64,000 nt of DNA from Caballeronia sp. SBC1. Lineage in GTDB: Bacteria > Pseudomonadota > Gammaproteobacteria > Burkholderiales > Burkholderiaceae. Below the pieces are notes generated by a model. It ran no database searches and was not told the origin of the DNA. It saw nothing but the letters and a program-made list of their open reading frames with translations. Position 1 is the first letter of the stretch, and each line of letters opens with the position of its first letter. This document shows, piece after piece, positions 56,604 to 64,000 of this stretch. The stretch is from contig NZ_CP049157.1 in NCBI RefSeq assembly GCF_011493005.1, positions 124,001-188,000 on the forward strand, given 5' to 3'. Both the position numbers and the translations under genes were made by a program.

Positions 56604-56665
56604 TGAGACTTCTCCGCGAGGGTGGCTGGGGTTGGGTTTTTGGTCTATTTCAGCTTTGGTGCAAA

Positions 56666-57943
56666 TCAATAAAACACGTCCTTGATGCGGTAGTACGTGC
56701 CGACTAGCGGCAGGAACCAGGGCTTGCCCGTGTGGCCGGGAATCGCGGGCCACTCGAATTCACGCCACGGGTTCGCGTTCTCGCGGCCATCCATGACATC
56801 GGCCATGACCTGCCCCATGTGCGTCGACATCTGCGTACCGTGGCCGCTGTAACCCATCGAAAAATAGATGCCTTCATGCTGGCCCGCACGCGGCAGCCGG
56901 TCCGCGGTGATATCGACAAGACCACCCCAGCAATAGTCGATACGTGCTTGCGCCAGCGCCGGGAACATCTTCGCCAGGCCGTCCTGCAGGATGCGTCCGC
57001 TCTTCGCGTCCGAAGGCAGCTCGGACGCCGTGAAGCGTGCCCGGCCGCCGTACAGCAAACGCGAATCGGGCGTGATACGGAAATAGTTGTGCATCAGGCG
57101 CGACGTCGTGTACGCGCGGAGATTCGGAAAGACTTGGTGCACCAGTTCCGGAGGTAAAGGCTCCGTCACCACGATGAAAGATCCCACCGGTGCAAGGCGT
57201 CGCCGGTACCAGCCGAACGGCCCTTGCCGCGACGGTCCGGTCGCGATCAACACCTGCTTCGCGCGGACTTCACCACGCGCCGACACGATCCGATAACCTC
57301 GATCAGCGACTTTTTCTATCGACGTCACGGGCGCGTTCTCGTAGAGCTTCGCACCGTGGCGCGCGGCGGCGTCCGCGAGACCGACGGTGAATTTGCCCAT
57401 GTGCATCTGGCCGCCATGCCGCTGCAGCAGACCGCCGAAAAAGCTGTCCGACTGAATCTCGGTCGAGATCCGGTCGCGGCCGATGATCTCGATATCGGCA
57501 TCGACTTCACGCCGGATCACCTCCGCCGTCTTCTCCAGATGCGCAAAATGATGTGGCTTGGACGCGAGCTTAAGCTTGCCCGTTGCAAGGTAATCGCAGT
57601 CGATCTGCTCTTCGCGGATCAGGCGTTCGACGGTATCGACCGCAGCCGAATACGCGCGATAACAAGCGCGCGCCTTCTCCGCCCCAAGCTGCTGGACCAG
57701 AGCAGTGAAATCCTGCGCGACGCCGGTATTGACCTGTCCGCCGTTGCGCCCCGACGCACCGCCGCCGATTCGCCCCGCGTCCAGCACCGCCACCGACGCG
57801 CCGCGTTTGCCCAACGCCAACGCTGCCGACAAGCCCGTGAAGCCCGCTCCGACCACAGCCACATCGACACGACCGTCGACCGGGCCATCGCTCGTTGAAA
57901 GCAGCGGCGGCGCGGTGTCGAGCCAGTAGGAGTCGAGCTTCAT
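56666..57943 (-). CDS. FAD-dependent oxidoreductase, PuuB-like (gamma-glutamylputrescine oxidase type)
   Basis: The 425-residue DAO-fold flavoprotein starts SYWLDTAPPL, has VAVVGAGFTGLSAALALGKRG, then GGASGRNGGQVNTG (the PuuB-like loop) and ends with GYSGHGTQMSTHMGQVMADVM. Relatives oxidise secondary amines such as gamma-glutamylputrescine. It lies between the HAD gene and the binding protein, in the same operon as a second flavoprotein dehydrogenase. Confidence 0.92.
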   Translation of the reverse strand: MKLDSYWLDTAPPLLSTSDGPVDGRVDVAVVGAGFTGLSAALALGKRGASVAVLDAGRIGGGASGRNGGQVNTGVAQDFTALVQQLGAEKARACYRAYSAAVDTVERLIREEQIDCDYLATGKLKLASKPHHFAHLEKTAEVIRREVDADIEIIGRDRISTEIQSDSFFGGLLQRHGGQMHMGKFTVGLADAAARHGAKLYENAPVTSIEKVADRGYRIVSARGEVRAKQVLIATGPSRQGPFGWYRRRLAPVGSFIVVTEPLPPELVHQVFPNLRAYTTSRLMHNYFRITPDSRLLYGGRARFTASELPSDAKSGRILQDGLAKMFPALAQARIDYCWGGLVDITADRLPRAGQHEGIYFSMGYSGHGTQMSTHMGQVMADVMDGRENANPWREFEWPAIPGHTGKPWFLPLVGTYYRIKDVFY

Positions 57944-58010
57944 ACGATGAATCCCTGATGCGAAAGCGTTGGAACTGGAACTGCTGACGACAACTGCCTA
58001 CAACAGCTGT

Positions 58011-58679
58011 TTACAACCCGAGCAGCGTGGCGAGATGCGGGATGTCGTCGACTTCGGTGTACTCGTAGTACGGCGTGGACGGTTCGTGGCCACGCTTGAC
58101 GAACGCCTTGTGCTTCACGCCCATGTCGTGTGCGGTCATCAGGTCGTAGCGCAGGCTCGACGACACGTGCAGCACGTCTTCCGGGTTGCAGTTCAGCTGG
58201 TCGAACATGTACTCGAAGCCTTGCATGCGCGGCTTGTACGACTGCGCCTGCTCGGCCGTGAAGACGGCATGAAACGGCGCGCCGAGCTTGTCCACATTGC
58301 TCTGGATCTGGTTGTTCGATGCGTTCGACAAGATCACCAGCTTGTACTTCTTCGCCAGGCGCGAGAGGCCTTCCGGCACGTCCGGATGCGGACCCCAGGT
58401 CGGCACGGCGGTATAGAACCTTTCTGCCTTGGCTTCATCGAACTCAACGTTCATGCGTTTGCACGCCCGTTTGAACGCATTCACGATCACGTCGCGATAC
58501 GGCTTCCATGCGCCGAGCACTTCATCGCGCCGATAACCCGAGAAGAAGGCAATCAGCTTGTCCATGTCCGGGCCGCTCAGCACGTCGCCGTACATTTCGC
58601 GCGTCATGTCGGCGAGGCGGAATTTGGTCAGGGTGCCGTAGCAATCGAAGGTGATGTACTTCGGTTCGAATTCGATCAT
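58011..58679 (-). CDS. HAD-family hydrolase, haloacid dehalogenase type II
   Basis: The 222-residue protein has the HAD nucleophile motif YITFDCYGTLTKF near residue 12 (Cys replaces the usual Val), SNASNNQIQ as motif II, and SYKPRMQGFEYM with the catalytic Lys. Type II haloacid dehalogenases release halide from 2-haloacids; many homologues act on other small molecules. It is co-oriented with the amine oxidase gene. Confidence 0.88.
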   Translation of the reverse strand: MIEFEPKYITFDCYGTLTKFRLADMTREMYGDVLSGPDMDKLIAFFSGYRRDEVLGAWKPYRDVIVNAFKRACKRMNVEFDEAKAERFYTAVPTWGPHPDVPEGLSRLAKKYKLVILSNASNNQIQSNVDKLGAPFHAVFTAEQAQSYKPRMQGFEYMFDQLNCNPEDVLHVSSSLRYDLMTAHDMGVKHKAFVKRGHEPSTPYYEYTEVDDIPHLATLLGL

Positions 58680-58701
58680 GGTGATAGTCCTATCGTTGGT
58701 A

Positions 58702-58720
58702 TGAACCCCCGAGGGGTTCA
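58702..58720. promoter_or_regulatory. Perfect short hairpin upstream of the HAD gene
   Basis: TGAACCCC (58702-58709) and GGGGTTCA (58713-58720) form an 8-bp stem with a CGA loop, 23 bases before the HAD start on the minus strand. It may be a terminator for the upstream ALDH, an mRNA processing site or an operator. The 270-base gap around it contains no supported gene. Confidence 0.45.
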
Positions 58721-58948
58721 GTGGCGAAAACAGGAAAGCGCATTCCTGTAAGAGATTTAATCAGCGCAAAAACAAAGATGTCCCTGATTCGCGCAATCCA
58801 AAAACACAAAAACATGCGTTTTTCAGGGCATCGGCAGCACAGTCTGCGGTTAGGGCCCGGGTCCCTTCGCTGCACCTTTTCGGCGCGTTTGCGGCCTCAG
58901 GGTTTGCCCTTCCTTTACTGCGCTTGCAACAGGTCGGGAAGCCCGGGT

Positions 58949-60427
58949 TTACTCGCGCAAATCGATCAGCACGCTCTTGAAGCGAAGGTTCGCTTCGTAC
59001 GCCTGCCGGCCCAGGTCCTTGCCGATGCCCGAGCGTTTGTAGCCGCCCGTCGGGATCATGAAGTCGGACGTCCTGCCGTAGCGGTTGACCCACACGGTGC
59101 CTGCTTCCAGACCGCGGACGAGCCGCAGCGCACGGCCCAGGTCCGCCGTGTGCACGCCGGCAGCAAGGCCATAGTCGGGGTGCTGCGCGAGCGCGAGCGC
59201 TTCTTCTTCGGTATCGAAGGTCTGCATGGTCAGCACCGGCCCGAATACTTCTTCCCGAACCGCTTCCGATTGCTGGGTCACGCCGCTCAGTAGCGTTGGC
59301 GCATAGAACGAACCCGGACCACCGCCGTCGGCCCGCAAACCGCCACAGCGCAGGGTGGCGCCACCGGCAAGCGTGCGCCCGACGATGGCTTCGATGCGCG
59401 CCGCCTGCGGTTCGGAGATGATTGGCGACAGCGTTGTGCCGGGCGTCCAGGTCGCGCCAGCTTTCAGTTCGCTGAAAACAGCCTGAATGCGTTCAGCCAG
59501 CTGCTCCGCGAGCGAACGCTCGACCAGCAGCCGCGAACCCGCGATGCACACCTGGCCCGCGTTACCCGAAATCGCCCCGGCAATACGGCGCGCCACAGCG
59601 TCCAGGCGCGGTGCATCGGCGAAAACGATTTGCGGGCTTTTGCCGCCCAGTTCCAGCGTGACCGGCTTGGTCCCCGTTTCGGCGCATGCGGCCATGATGG
59701 CGGCGCCGGTGCGCGTGGACCCGGTGAACGTGACCTTGGAGATTTTCGGATGCCGCACCAGCGCGTCGCCGGTCGTGCGGCCGTCTCCTTGCACGACGTT
59801 GAAAATACCCGCGGGGATGCCCGCGCGGATAGCGAGTTCGGCGAGCCGCAACACCGAGAACGGCGTCATTTCGGAGGGTTTCAGCACCACGGCATTGCCT
59901 GCCGCGAGCGCCGGCGCGATCTTCCATGACGCCATCACCAGCGGGAAATTCCACGGAGCGATAGCGCCGATCACGCCGTACGGTTCGGCGATCGTCATGC
60001 CCAGGTGATCGTGATCCGTGGCAGCTACGTCGCCGCCAATCTTGTCCGCGAACTCCGCGTAGAAGCGGATGCCTTCAGCGGTGAAAGGGACATCCCACGC
60101 GGTTGCATCGCGGATCGGTCGGGTCGAACCGAGCGCTTCCAGGGGCCCAAGCGTGTCGACATCGGCGGCGATGAGATCGGCAAAACGGCGCAGGATCCGG
60201 GCGCGGTCGCGCGGCGGCATGGTTCGCCAGCCGCTGGTGCGGAATGCCTGCCATGCGTTCTCGACCGCGCGGTCGATCATGTCTGCGTCCGCGATCGGCA
60301 CCGATGCATATACCACGCCGTCCGACGGGCGCGCGACCTCGATGCGGCGCGCGCCTTCATCAACATATTCGCCGCCAATGAAATGGCCGCTGCGCACGGT
60401 GACGGCGGCGGGATCGAAGCTATCCAT
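58949..60427 (-). CDS. Aldehyde dehydrogenase family protein
   Basis: The 492-residue NAD(P)-dependent enzyme has FTGSTRTGAAIM, the catalytic Glu in LELGGKSP and the catalytic Cys in GQVCIAGSR. It should oxidise the aldehyde released by the amine oxidase in the operon. It is separated from the HAD gene by about 270 bases with a hairpin, so it may be the first gene of the operon or a separately regulated transcript. Confidence 0.93.
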   Translation of the reverse strand: MDSFDPAAVTVRSGHFIGGEYVDEGARRIEVARPSDGVVYASVPIADADMIDRAVENAWQAFRTSGWRTMPPRDRARILRRFADLIAADVDTLGPLEALGSTRPIRDATAWDVPFTAEGIRFYAEFADKIGGDVAATDHDHLGMTIAEPYGVIGAIAPWNFPLVMASWKIAPALAAGNAVVLKPSEMTPFSVLRLAELAIRAGIPAGIFNVVQGDGRTTGDALVRHPKISKVTFTGSTRTGAAIMAACAETGTKPVTLELGGKSPQIVFADAPRLDAVARRIAGAISGNAGQVCIAGSRLLVERSLAEQLAERIQAVFSELKAGATWTPGTTLSPIISEPQAARIEAIVGRTLAGGATLRCGGLRADGGGPGSFYAPTLLSGVTQQSEAVREEVFGPVLTMQTFDTEEEALALAQHPDYGLAAGVHTADLGRALRLVRGLEAGTVWVNRYGRTSDFMIPTGGYKRSGIGKDLGRQAYEANLRFKSVLIDLRE

Positions 60428-60744
60428 ATGAAGGTCCTTTGAGTAGCAGTACCAGTAGCGGCCGCGAATGCTGCGCGACCTGATGAAATCGTAGGGCTAG
60501 CCGTGCAACATTTGTCGTCGACAAAAACAGCCGCTCAGCAGATCACACGCGTTATGAGGGCGCTGACATGTCGTTTTGCATCGAAGTTCGTGCGGCGCGG
60601 GTTCAGCGTCCTTTCATGAAAAGATCGTCCTAGCCACGTTAGTTGTGGGATGCGAGAGTGGCGGCGTGAAACCTGAGCTTGATTTGAGAGCCCTTATGAC
60701 GGGTTGCTGAGCGGCTGAAGTGGAAGCCATTGAGGGAGGTCGGC
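60428..60744. other. Divergent promoter region between ALDH operon and GNAT gene
   Basis: About 317 bases without a supported gene. They must hold promoters for the minus-strand ALDH (start 60427) and possibly the plus-strand GNAT gene. A stretch tttgtcgtcgacaaa at about 60507-60521 is a perfect palindrome (TTTGTCGTCGACAAA around GTC/GAC) and is a candidate operator. Confidence 0.45.
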
Positions 60745-61644
60745 GTGTCCGAGCAAGTCAACGAACGAATTACCGAACAAGTTACCTATAGAGCCTTTAC
60801 CGGTGACGATATTGCTGCGGCGCATGCGTTGACCGTTGAACTGAAGTGGCCTCATCGGGCGGACGACTGGCGTTTCGTGGCGCAGGCGGGCGCGGGGTTT
60901 GTCGCCGAGGCAACGGAGGGGGTGATCGGCACGGCGTTGTACTGGACTTACGGGACTGAGCGCGCGTCGTTGGGCATGGTGATTGTGTCGCCGGCATGGC
61001 AGGGCCGGGGGATTGGCAAGCGGCTGATGGAGCTCGTGCTTGAGCAACTGAGCGGGCGCGTTACGTTTTTGCACGCGACGGCTGCTGGACAGCCACTGTA
61101 TGAGAAGTTGGGTTTCCGGGCTGCTGGCACGCTTGACCAGCATCAGGGAGCGGCGTTCCAGCCGCCTTTGGTGTCGTTGCCGCCAGGTGAGCGGTTACGG
61201 CCGCTGGGGGCCAACGATACGCCTCAGTTGATCGAGCTGGCTTCGCGGGCGTGCGGGCTGGATCGGGGTGAGGTATTGCCCGCCTTGCTTGAGAATGCGG
61301 ATGGCATTGCGCTGGATCATGACGGCGAGTTGCTTGGATTCGCTTTGTTCAGGCGTTTTGGGCGTGGCTTTGCGATTGGGCCGGTGGTCGCGCCGGATGC
61401 GCCGGATTCGAGCCGCGCGAAGGCGTTGATCAGTCATTGGCTGGCGTTGAACGAGGGCGTGTTTGTTCGTATCGATACCCCCGGGGATAGCGGGTTGACC
61501 CAGTGGTTGGACGGGTTGGGATTGCCGCGGGTGGATACGGTGGTGAAGATGGTACTGAATGGGCCGAAGGGTCCGGAAGCGCCTTTTCCTCCCGCTGATG
61601 CGGACATTAAGCAGTTTGGGATTATTAACCAGGCCATGATGTAA
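60745..61644 (+). CDS. GNAT-family N-acetyltransferase, tandem domain
   Basis: The 299-residue protein has a GNAT core with acetyl-CoA binding V-x-PAWQGRGIGKRLMELVL near residues 80-100, and a second GNAT-like half (GFALFRRFGRGFAIGPVVAPD). It resembles YitI-type double-GNAT acetyltransferases. The GTG at 60745 is preceded by gggaggtcg. The substrate is unknown. Confidence 0.9.
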   Translation: MSEQVNERITEQVTYRAFTGDDIAAAHALTVELKWPHRADDWRFVAQAGAGFVAEATEGVIGTALYWTYGTERASLGMVIVSPAWQGRGIGKRLMELVLEQLSGRVTFLHATAAGQPLYEKLGFRAAGTLDQHQGAAFQPPLVSLPPGERLRPLGANDTPQLIELASRACGLDRGEVLPALLENADGIALDHDGELLGFALFRRFGRGFAIGPVVAPDAPDSSRAKALISHWLALNEGVFVRIDTPGDSGLTQWLDGLGLPRVDTVVKMVLNGPKGPEAPFPPADADIKQFGIINQAMM

Positions 61645-61787
61645 CGCCGTTCGCACTTGGGGTTTGGGGGGGCGGAGTTGCACAGGTTCTGGGGTTAGTG
61701 GTCGGGGTGGTGTTTTCAGGGTTAGTGGTCGGGGTCAGTGCCGGGTTGCTGCTTTCAGGGCCAACGCGGGTTATATGTTGGATGTTT

Positions 61788-61976
61788 TCTTTATCACTGT
61801 TAGCCACTGTGCGTGGCGGCACGTCATTTCTTTGTCCAAAGCGACAAAGAAACGAAGCAAAGAAAGCGCTTTCAAACCACGCTACCCTAAGTGTCCACAG
61901 CGTGCAGTTTCTATTCATAGGTGCCCCAAAAGCACGGTGCTCGCCAGAGCGACGGATGTGTGAAACCCTCCTTCTC
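61788..61976 (+). repeat. Left arm of near-perfect 190-bp inverted repeat
   Basis: Starts tctttatcactgttagcc and ends ccctccttctc. It matches the reverse complement of 62357-62546 with essentially one visible mismatch (gttagcc versus attagcc). Its conservation implies recent origin or gene conversion between arms. Confidence 0.8.
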
Positions 61977-62356
61977 GCGAATCCTGACACGAACACGCTT
62001 CGCCCCCAACGCTCTCGGGCAAGCACGAATCGCCACTGAACCAGCGAGGCCTGACGCGTATTTACAGCTTCATTTGTTTCATTGTTGGTGCGTTGGCCGA
62101 GCGGTGTGCGCTGCTATCTTAGTGGGCCACACGGCCGGACCCATTTGCAGCTTCGGTTTTGGTGGGTTGATTGCCCGGCCTGCACGGTTTCCTTCGTGGG
62201 TATGGCCTCATGCATTCTGCAGCTTGGTTTTGTGGTGGGTTGGCTGCGTGGTTCGTCGTGTGTACAAGTTCGGCGGGTGGTTTTACGCGGATAGCGCGGG
62301 GTGTTCCTTGGGCAGGTTCAGTCACTGGTGGCGAAGCGTGTGGGTATCTGTGTTCG

Positions 62357-62546
62357 GAGAAGGAGGGTTTCACACATCCGTCGCTCTGGCGAGCACCGTG
62401 CTTTTGGGGCACCTATGAATAGAAACTGCACGCTGTGGACACTTAGGGTAGCGTGGTTTGAAAGCGCTTTCTTTGCTTCGTTTCTTTGTCGCTTTGGACA
62501 AAGAAATGACGTGCCGCCACGCACAGTGGCTAATAGTGATAAAGAG
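62357..62546 (-). repeat. Right arm of near-perfect 190-bp inverted repeat
   Basis: Starts gagaaggaggg and ends ctaatagtgataaaga; the reverse complement of the left arm at 61788-61976. The arms are separated by about 380 bases, so the region could extrude a cruciform or fold into a long RNA hairpin. Confidence 0.8.
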
Positions 62547-62736
62547 AATATCCGACTCTCGCGGACCGCTAAGGCCGAAAGCAGCAACCCGGCACTGACT
62601 CAGACCGCTAACGCAGAAACCTGGCAACCCGGCACTGACCCCGACCGCTAACTCAGCAACCTGGCAACCCGGCATTGACCCTCACCGCTAACCCCAAAAT
62701 CAGTGCCCCCAACCCCCGTCCACCGGCGCGAGCGAA

Positions 62737-63663
62737 ATGACGTTTCTCTATAAAGGCAGTCCCGAACGCGGAGCCCAATGGGCACGGCTCTTCGCCCAAA
62801 AAGCCCCTGACATCCCGTTCCATGTGTGGCCAGAAACCGGCGATCCCGAGAAGGTCCAGTACCTCGCCGCGTGGGAACCACCCGAAGACCGCGCCCGCAC
62901 GCTACCGAACCTCGAAGTCATCTTCTCGGTCGGCGCGGGCGTCGATCAATTCGACCTCTCCGGCGTGCCCGAACACATCCCGGTAGTACGCATGATCGAA
63001 CCTGGCATCGTTGAAGGAATGGTCGAATACGTCACTCACGCCGTGCTCACCATTCACCGCGACGTCGTCGACTACGGACTGCAGCAACAACAGAAAACAT
63101 GGAACCCCCTGCCGGTACGCGCGGCGTCATCACGGCGCATCGGCGTACTCGGCCTCGGCGTACTCGGCACCGCCGTGCTGGAACGGCTGAAACTATTCGG
63201 CTTCGCCTGCGCAGGCTGGAGCCGCTCAGGGCGGGAAATTGAAGGCGTCGAATGCTACGCTGGCGCCAGCACGCTTGACGCCTTCCTCGCCCGCACCGAC
63301 ATCCTGATCTGCCTGCTCCCCCTCACGGATGCCACCCGCGGCATGCTGAACACCGCTCTATTCAACAAGCTGCCACGCGGCGCGTCGCTGATTCAAACCG
63401 GCCGCGGTCCGCATCTGAATCAGGACGACCTGCTCGGTGCGCTCGCGAGCGGCCAACTGCAAAACGCCATCCTCGACGTCACGGACCCCGAACCCCTGCC
63501 GCAAACGCATCCGCTATGGACGCACCCGCGTGTTCGGATCACGCCGCATATCGCCAGCGAAACACGGCCGGACAGCGCCGTGGAAGTGGTGCTTGAAAAT
63601 CTGCGACGCCATCGCGAAGGTTTGCCGATGATCGGACAGATCGATCGCAGCCGCGGCTACTGA
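62737..63663 (+). CDS. 2-hydroxyacid dehydrogenase, GhrA-like (glyoxylate/hydroxypyruvate reductase A)
   Basis: The 308-residue protein has GVLGLGVLGTAVLERL, GWSRSGREIEG, LLPLTDATRGMLN, an active-site Arg in IQTGRGPHLNQDD, and ITPHIASETRPD with the catalytic His. In the usual Glu position it has DVTDPEPLPQ, with DPEP instead of DEEP, common in this branch. A paralogue is at 44521. The downstream aminotransferase suggests it handles a 2-oxo acid from the catabolic operon. Confidence 0.92.
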   Translation: MTFLYKGSPERGAQWARLFAQKAPDIPFHVWPETGDPEKVQYLAAWEPPEDRARTLPNLEVIFSVGAGVDQFDLSGVPEHIPVVRMIEPGIVEGMVEYVTHAVLTIHRDVVDYGLQQQQKTWNPLPVRAASSRRIGVLGLGVLGTAVLERLKLFGFACAGWSRSGREIEGVECYAGASTLDAFLARTDILICLLPLTDATRGMLNTALFNKLPRGASLIQTGRGPHLNQDDLLGALASGQLQNAILDVTDPEPLPQTHPLWTHPRVRITPHIASETRPDSAVEVVLENLRRHREGLPMIGQIDRSRGY

Positions 63664-63851
63664 ATTTTCCCCTCGTTGCGGCGAATCATGGCGAAGCATC
63701 GTTTTTCCGCGCTCGCGGCAGAAAATGCTGCGGGCACGCTACAAAACGCGGCGTCCGCGCTATTTCACGAATTGTTTAAGGCCTCGGGTTCCACCCTCCT
63801 TCTCTAGTATGGAACGGTCATCAGCCCCTTTCCGCGACGAGAAAAATCCCC

Positions 63852-64000
63852 ATGTCGATCCAATCGCTCATTGAAGCCGACCGTAAGCATCTGATTCATC
63901 CGGTCATTAACTACCGCGCCCACGAAGCCCGCGGTGTCACCGTACTCGAGTCCGCCAGCGGCGCCTTCCTGCGCGACGCCGAAGGCAACGAACTCCTCGA
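63852..64000 (+). CDS. Class III aminotransferase (partial, runs off the window)
   Basis: Only the first 49 codons are visible. The start MSIQSLIEADRKHLIHPV and the RGVTVLESASGAFLRDAEGNE block match PLP-dependent omega-type (class III) aminotransferases. It likely transfers the amino group from an amine or beta-amino acid produced in the neighbouring operon. Confidence 0.85.
   Translation, partial: MSIQSLIEADRKHLIHPVINYRAHEARGVTVLESASGAFLRDAEGNELL

Larger units (their letters stand above)
61690..62700. repeat. Intergenic repeat region: long inverted repeat flanked by short tandem repeats
   Basis: About 1 kb without a credible gene. The outer parts contain copies of a roughly 33-bp unit built around ggtcagtgccgggttgc (two or so on the left, three on the right in opposite orientation). 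Two inverted arms of about 190 bp lie inside. The open frames here (for example on both strands within the arms) are mirror images and not supported as proteins. The centre (about 61977-62356) is unique non-coding sequence. Confidence 0.7.

Noticed and set aside
62085..62140. tRNA-like string ttggccgagcggtgtg resembling the D-arm of a class II tRNA
   Set aside because: No matching acceptor stem, anticodon arm or T-arm follows at the right spacing; it lies in the unique centre of the repeat element.
61921..62651. Open frames of 80-165 codons within the inverted-repeat region
   Set aside because: The two arms produce mirror-image frames, there are no ribosome binding sites, and composition follows the repeat rather than codon use.

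Overview
The window is high-GC chromosomal or megaplasmid DNA whose gene content (LysR/LysE/MFS sets, PiT phosphate transporter, MreB, betaine and oligopeptide ABC operons, HcnABC-like flavoprotein dehydrogenases, IS3 and IS110 elements, a characteristic long inverted repeat) fits a soil or plant-associated Burkholderiaceae, most like Paraburkholderia or Caballeronia. This assignment is inference from gene families only. No rRNA, tRNA or CRISPR array was seen.

Region 1 (1-15.8 kb) is an accessory island on the minus strand. One tightly packed operon runs from about 13.5 kb down past position 1: a small two-helix membrane protein, a very large repeat-rich secreted zinc metalloprotease, a PAPS-type sulfotransferase, an APS kinase (cysC), and a complete type I secretion system (ABC exporter, HlyD-type adaptor, TolC-type outer membrane channel). 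Sulfotransferase, PAPS supply and a dedicated type I exporter together recall the Xanthomonas RaxX-RaxSTAB sulfopeptide system, but here the apparent cargo is a protein of about 1,491 residues with fourteen 40-residue repeats. This is the best candidate for an undescribed system. It looks switched off in this isolate. An IS3 element, itself invaded by an IS110 element, splits the cargo gene with a 3-bp target duplication, and an 8-bp tandem duplication frameshifts the adaptor gene near its start. AT-richer sequence, a SUMF1-domain gene and two degenerate transposase fragments lie upstream.

Region 2 (15.8-33.3 kb) is a mosaic of small metabolic, regulatory and transport genes: O-methyltransferase, SDR with LysR, LysE exporter, LysR with MFS pairs, GFA protein, DUF1697, SRPBCC, SAM methyltransferase, FAD monooxygenase, an orphan MreB, VOC protein, TetR regulator and PiT transporter.

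Region 3 (33.4-47.6 kb) is a catabolic locus. A minus-strand operon encodes a flavin reductase with a Nudix-like tail, aldehyde dehydrogenase, LLM flavin monooxygenase, alpha/beta hydrolase, NIPSNAP protein and a complete betaine-type ABC importer, under a PucR-like regulator. The combination suggests import and oxygenolytic ring opening of a betaine-like N-heterocycle (trigonelline-like). A DUF1185 protein, a GhrA-like dehydrogenase, an Lrp regulator and a second, very similar binding protein follow on the plus strand.

Region 4 (47.8-64 kb) holds an eleven-gene minus-strand operon: aldehyde dehydrogenase, HAD hydrolase, PuuB-like oxidase, oligopeptide-type ABC transporter, a three-subunit HcnABC/opine-oxidase-like dehydrogenase and an AraC regulator. 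It should import and oxidise an N-substituted amino acid, opine or polyamine-like compound. A GNAT gene, a 1-kb inverted-repeat element, a second GhrA-like dehydrogenase and the start of a class III aminotransferase close the window.
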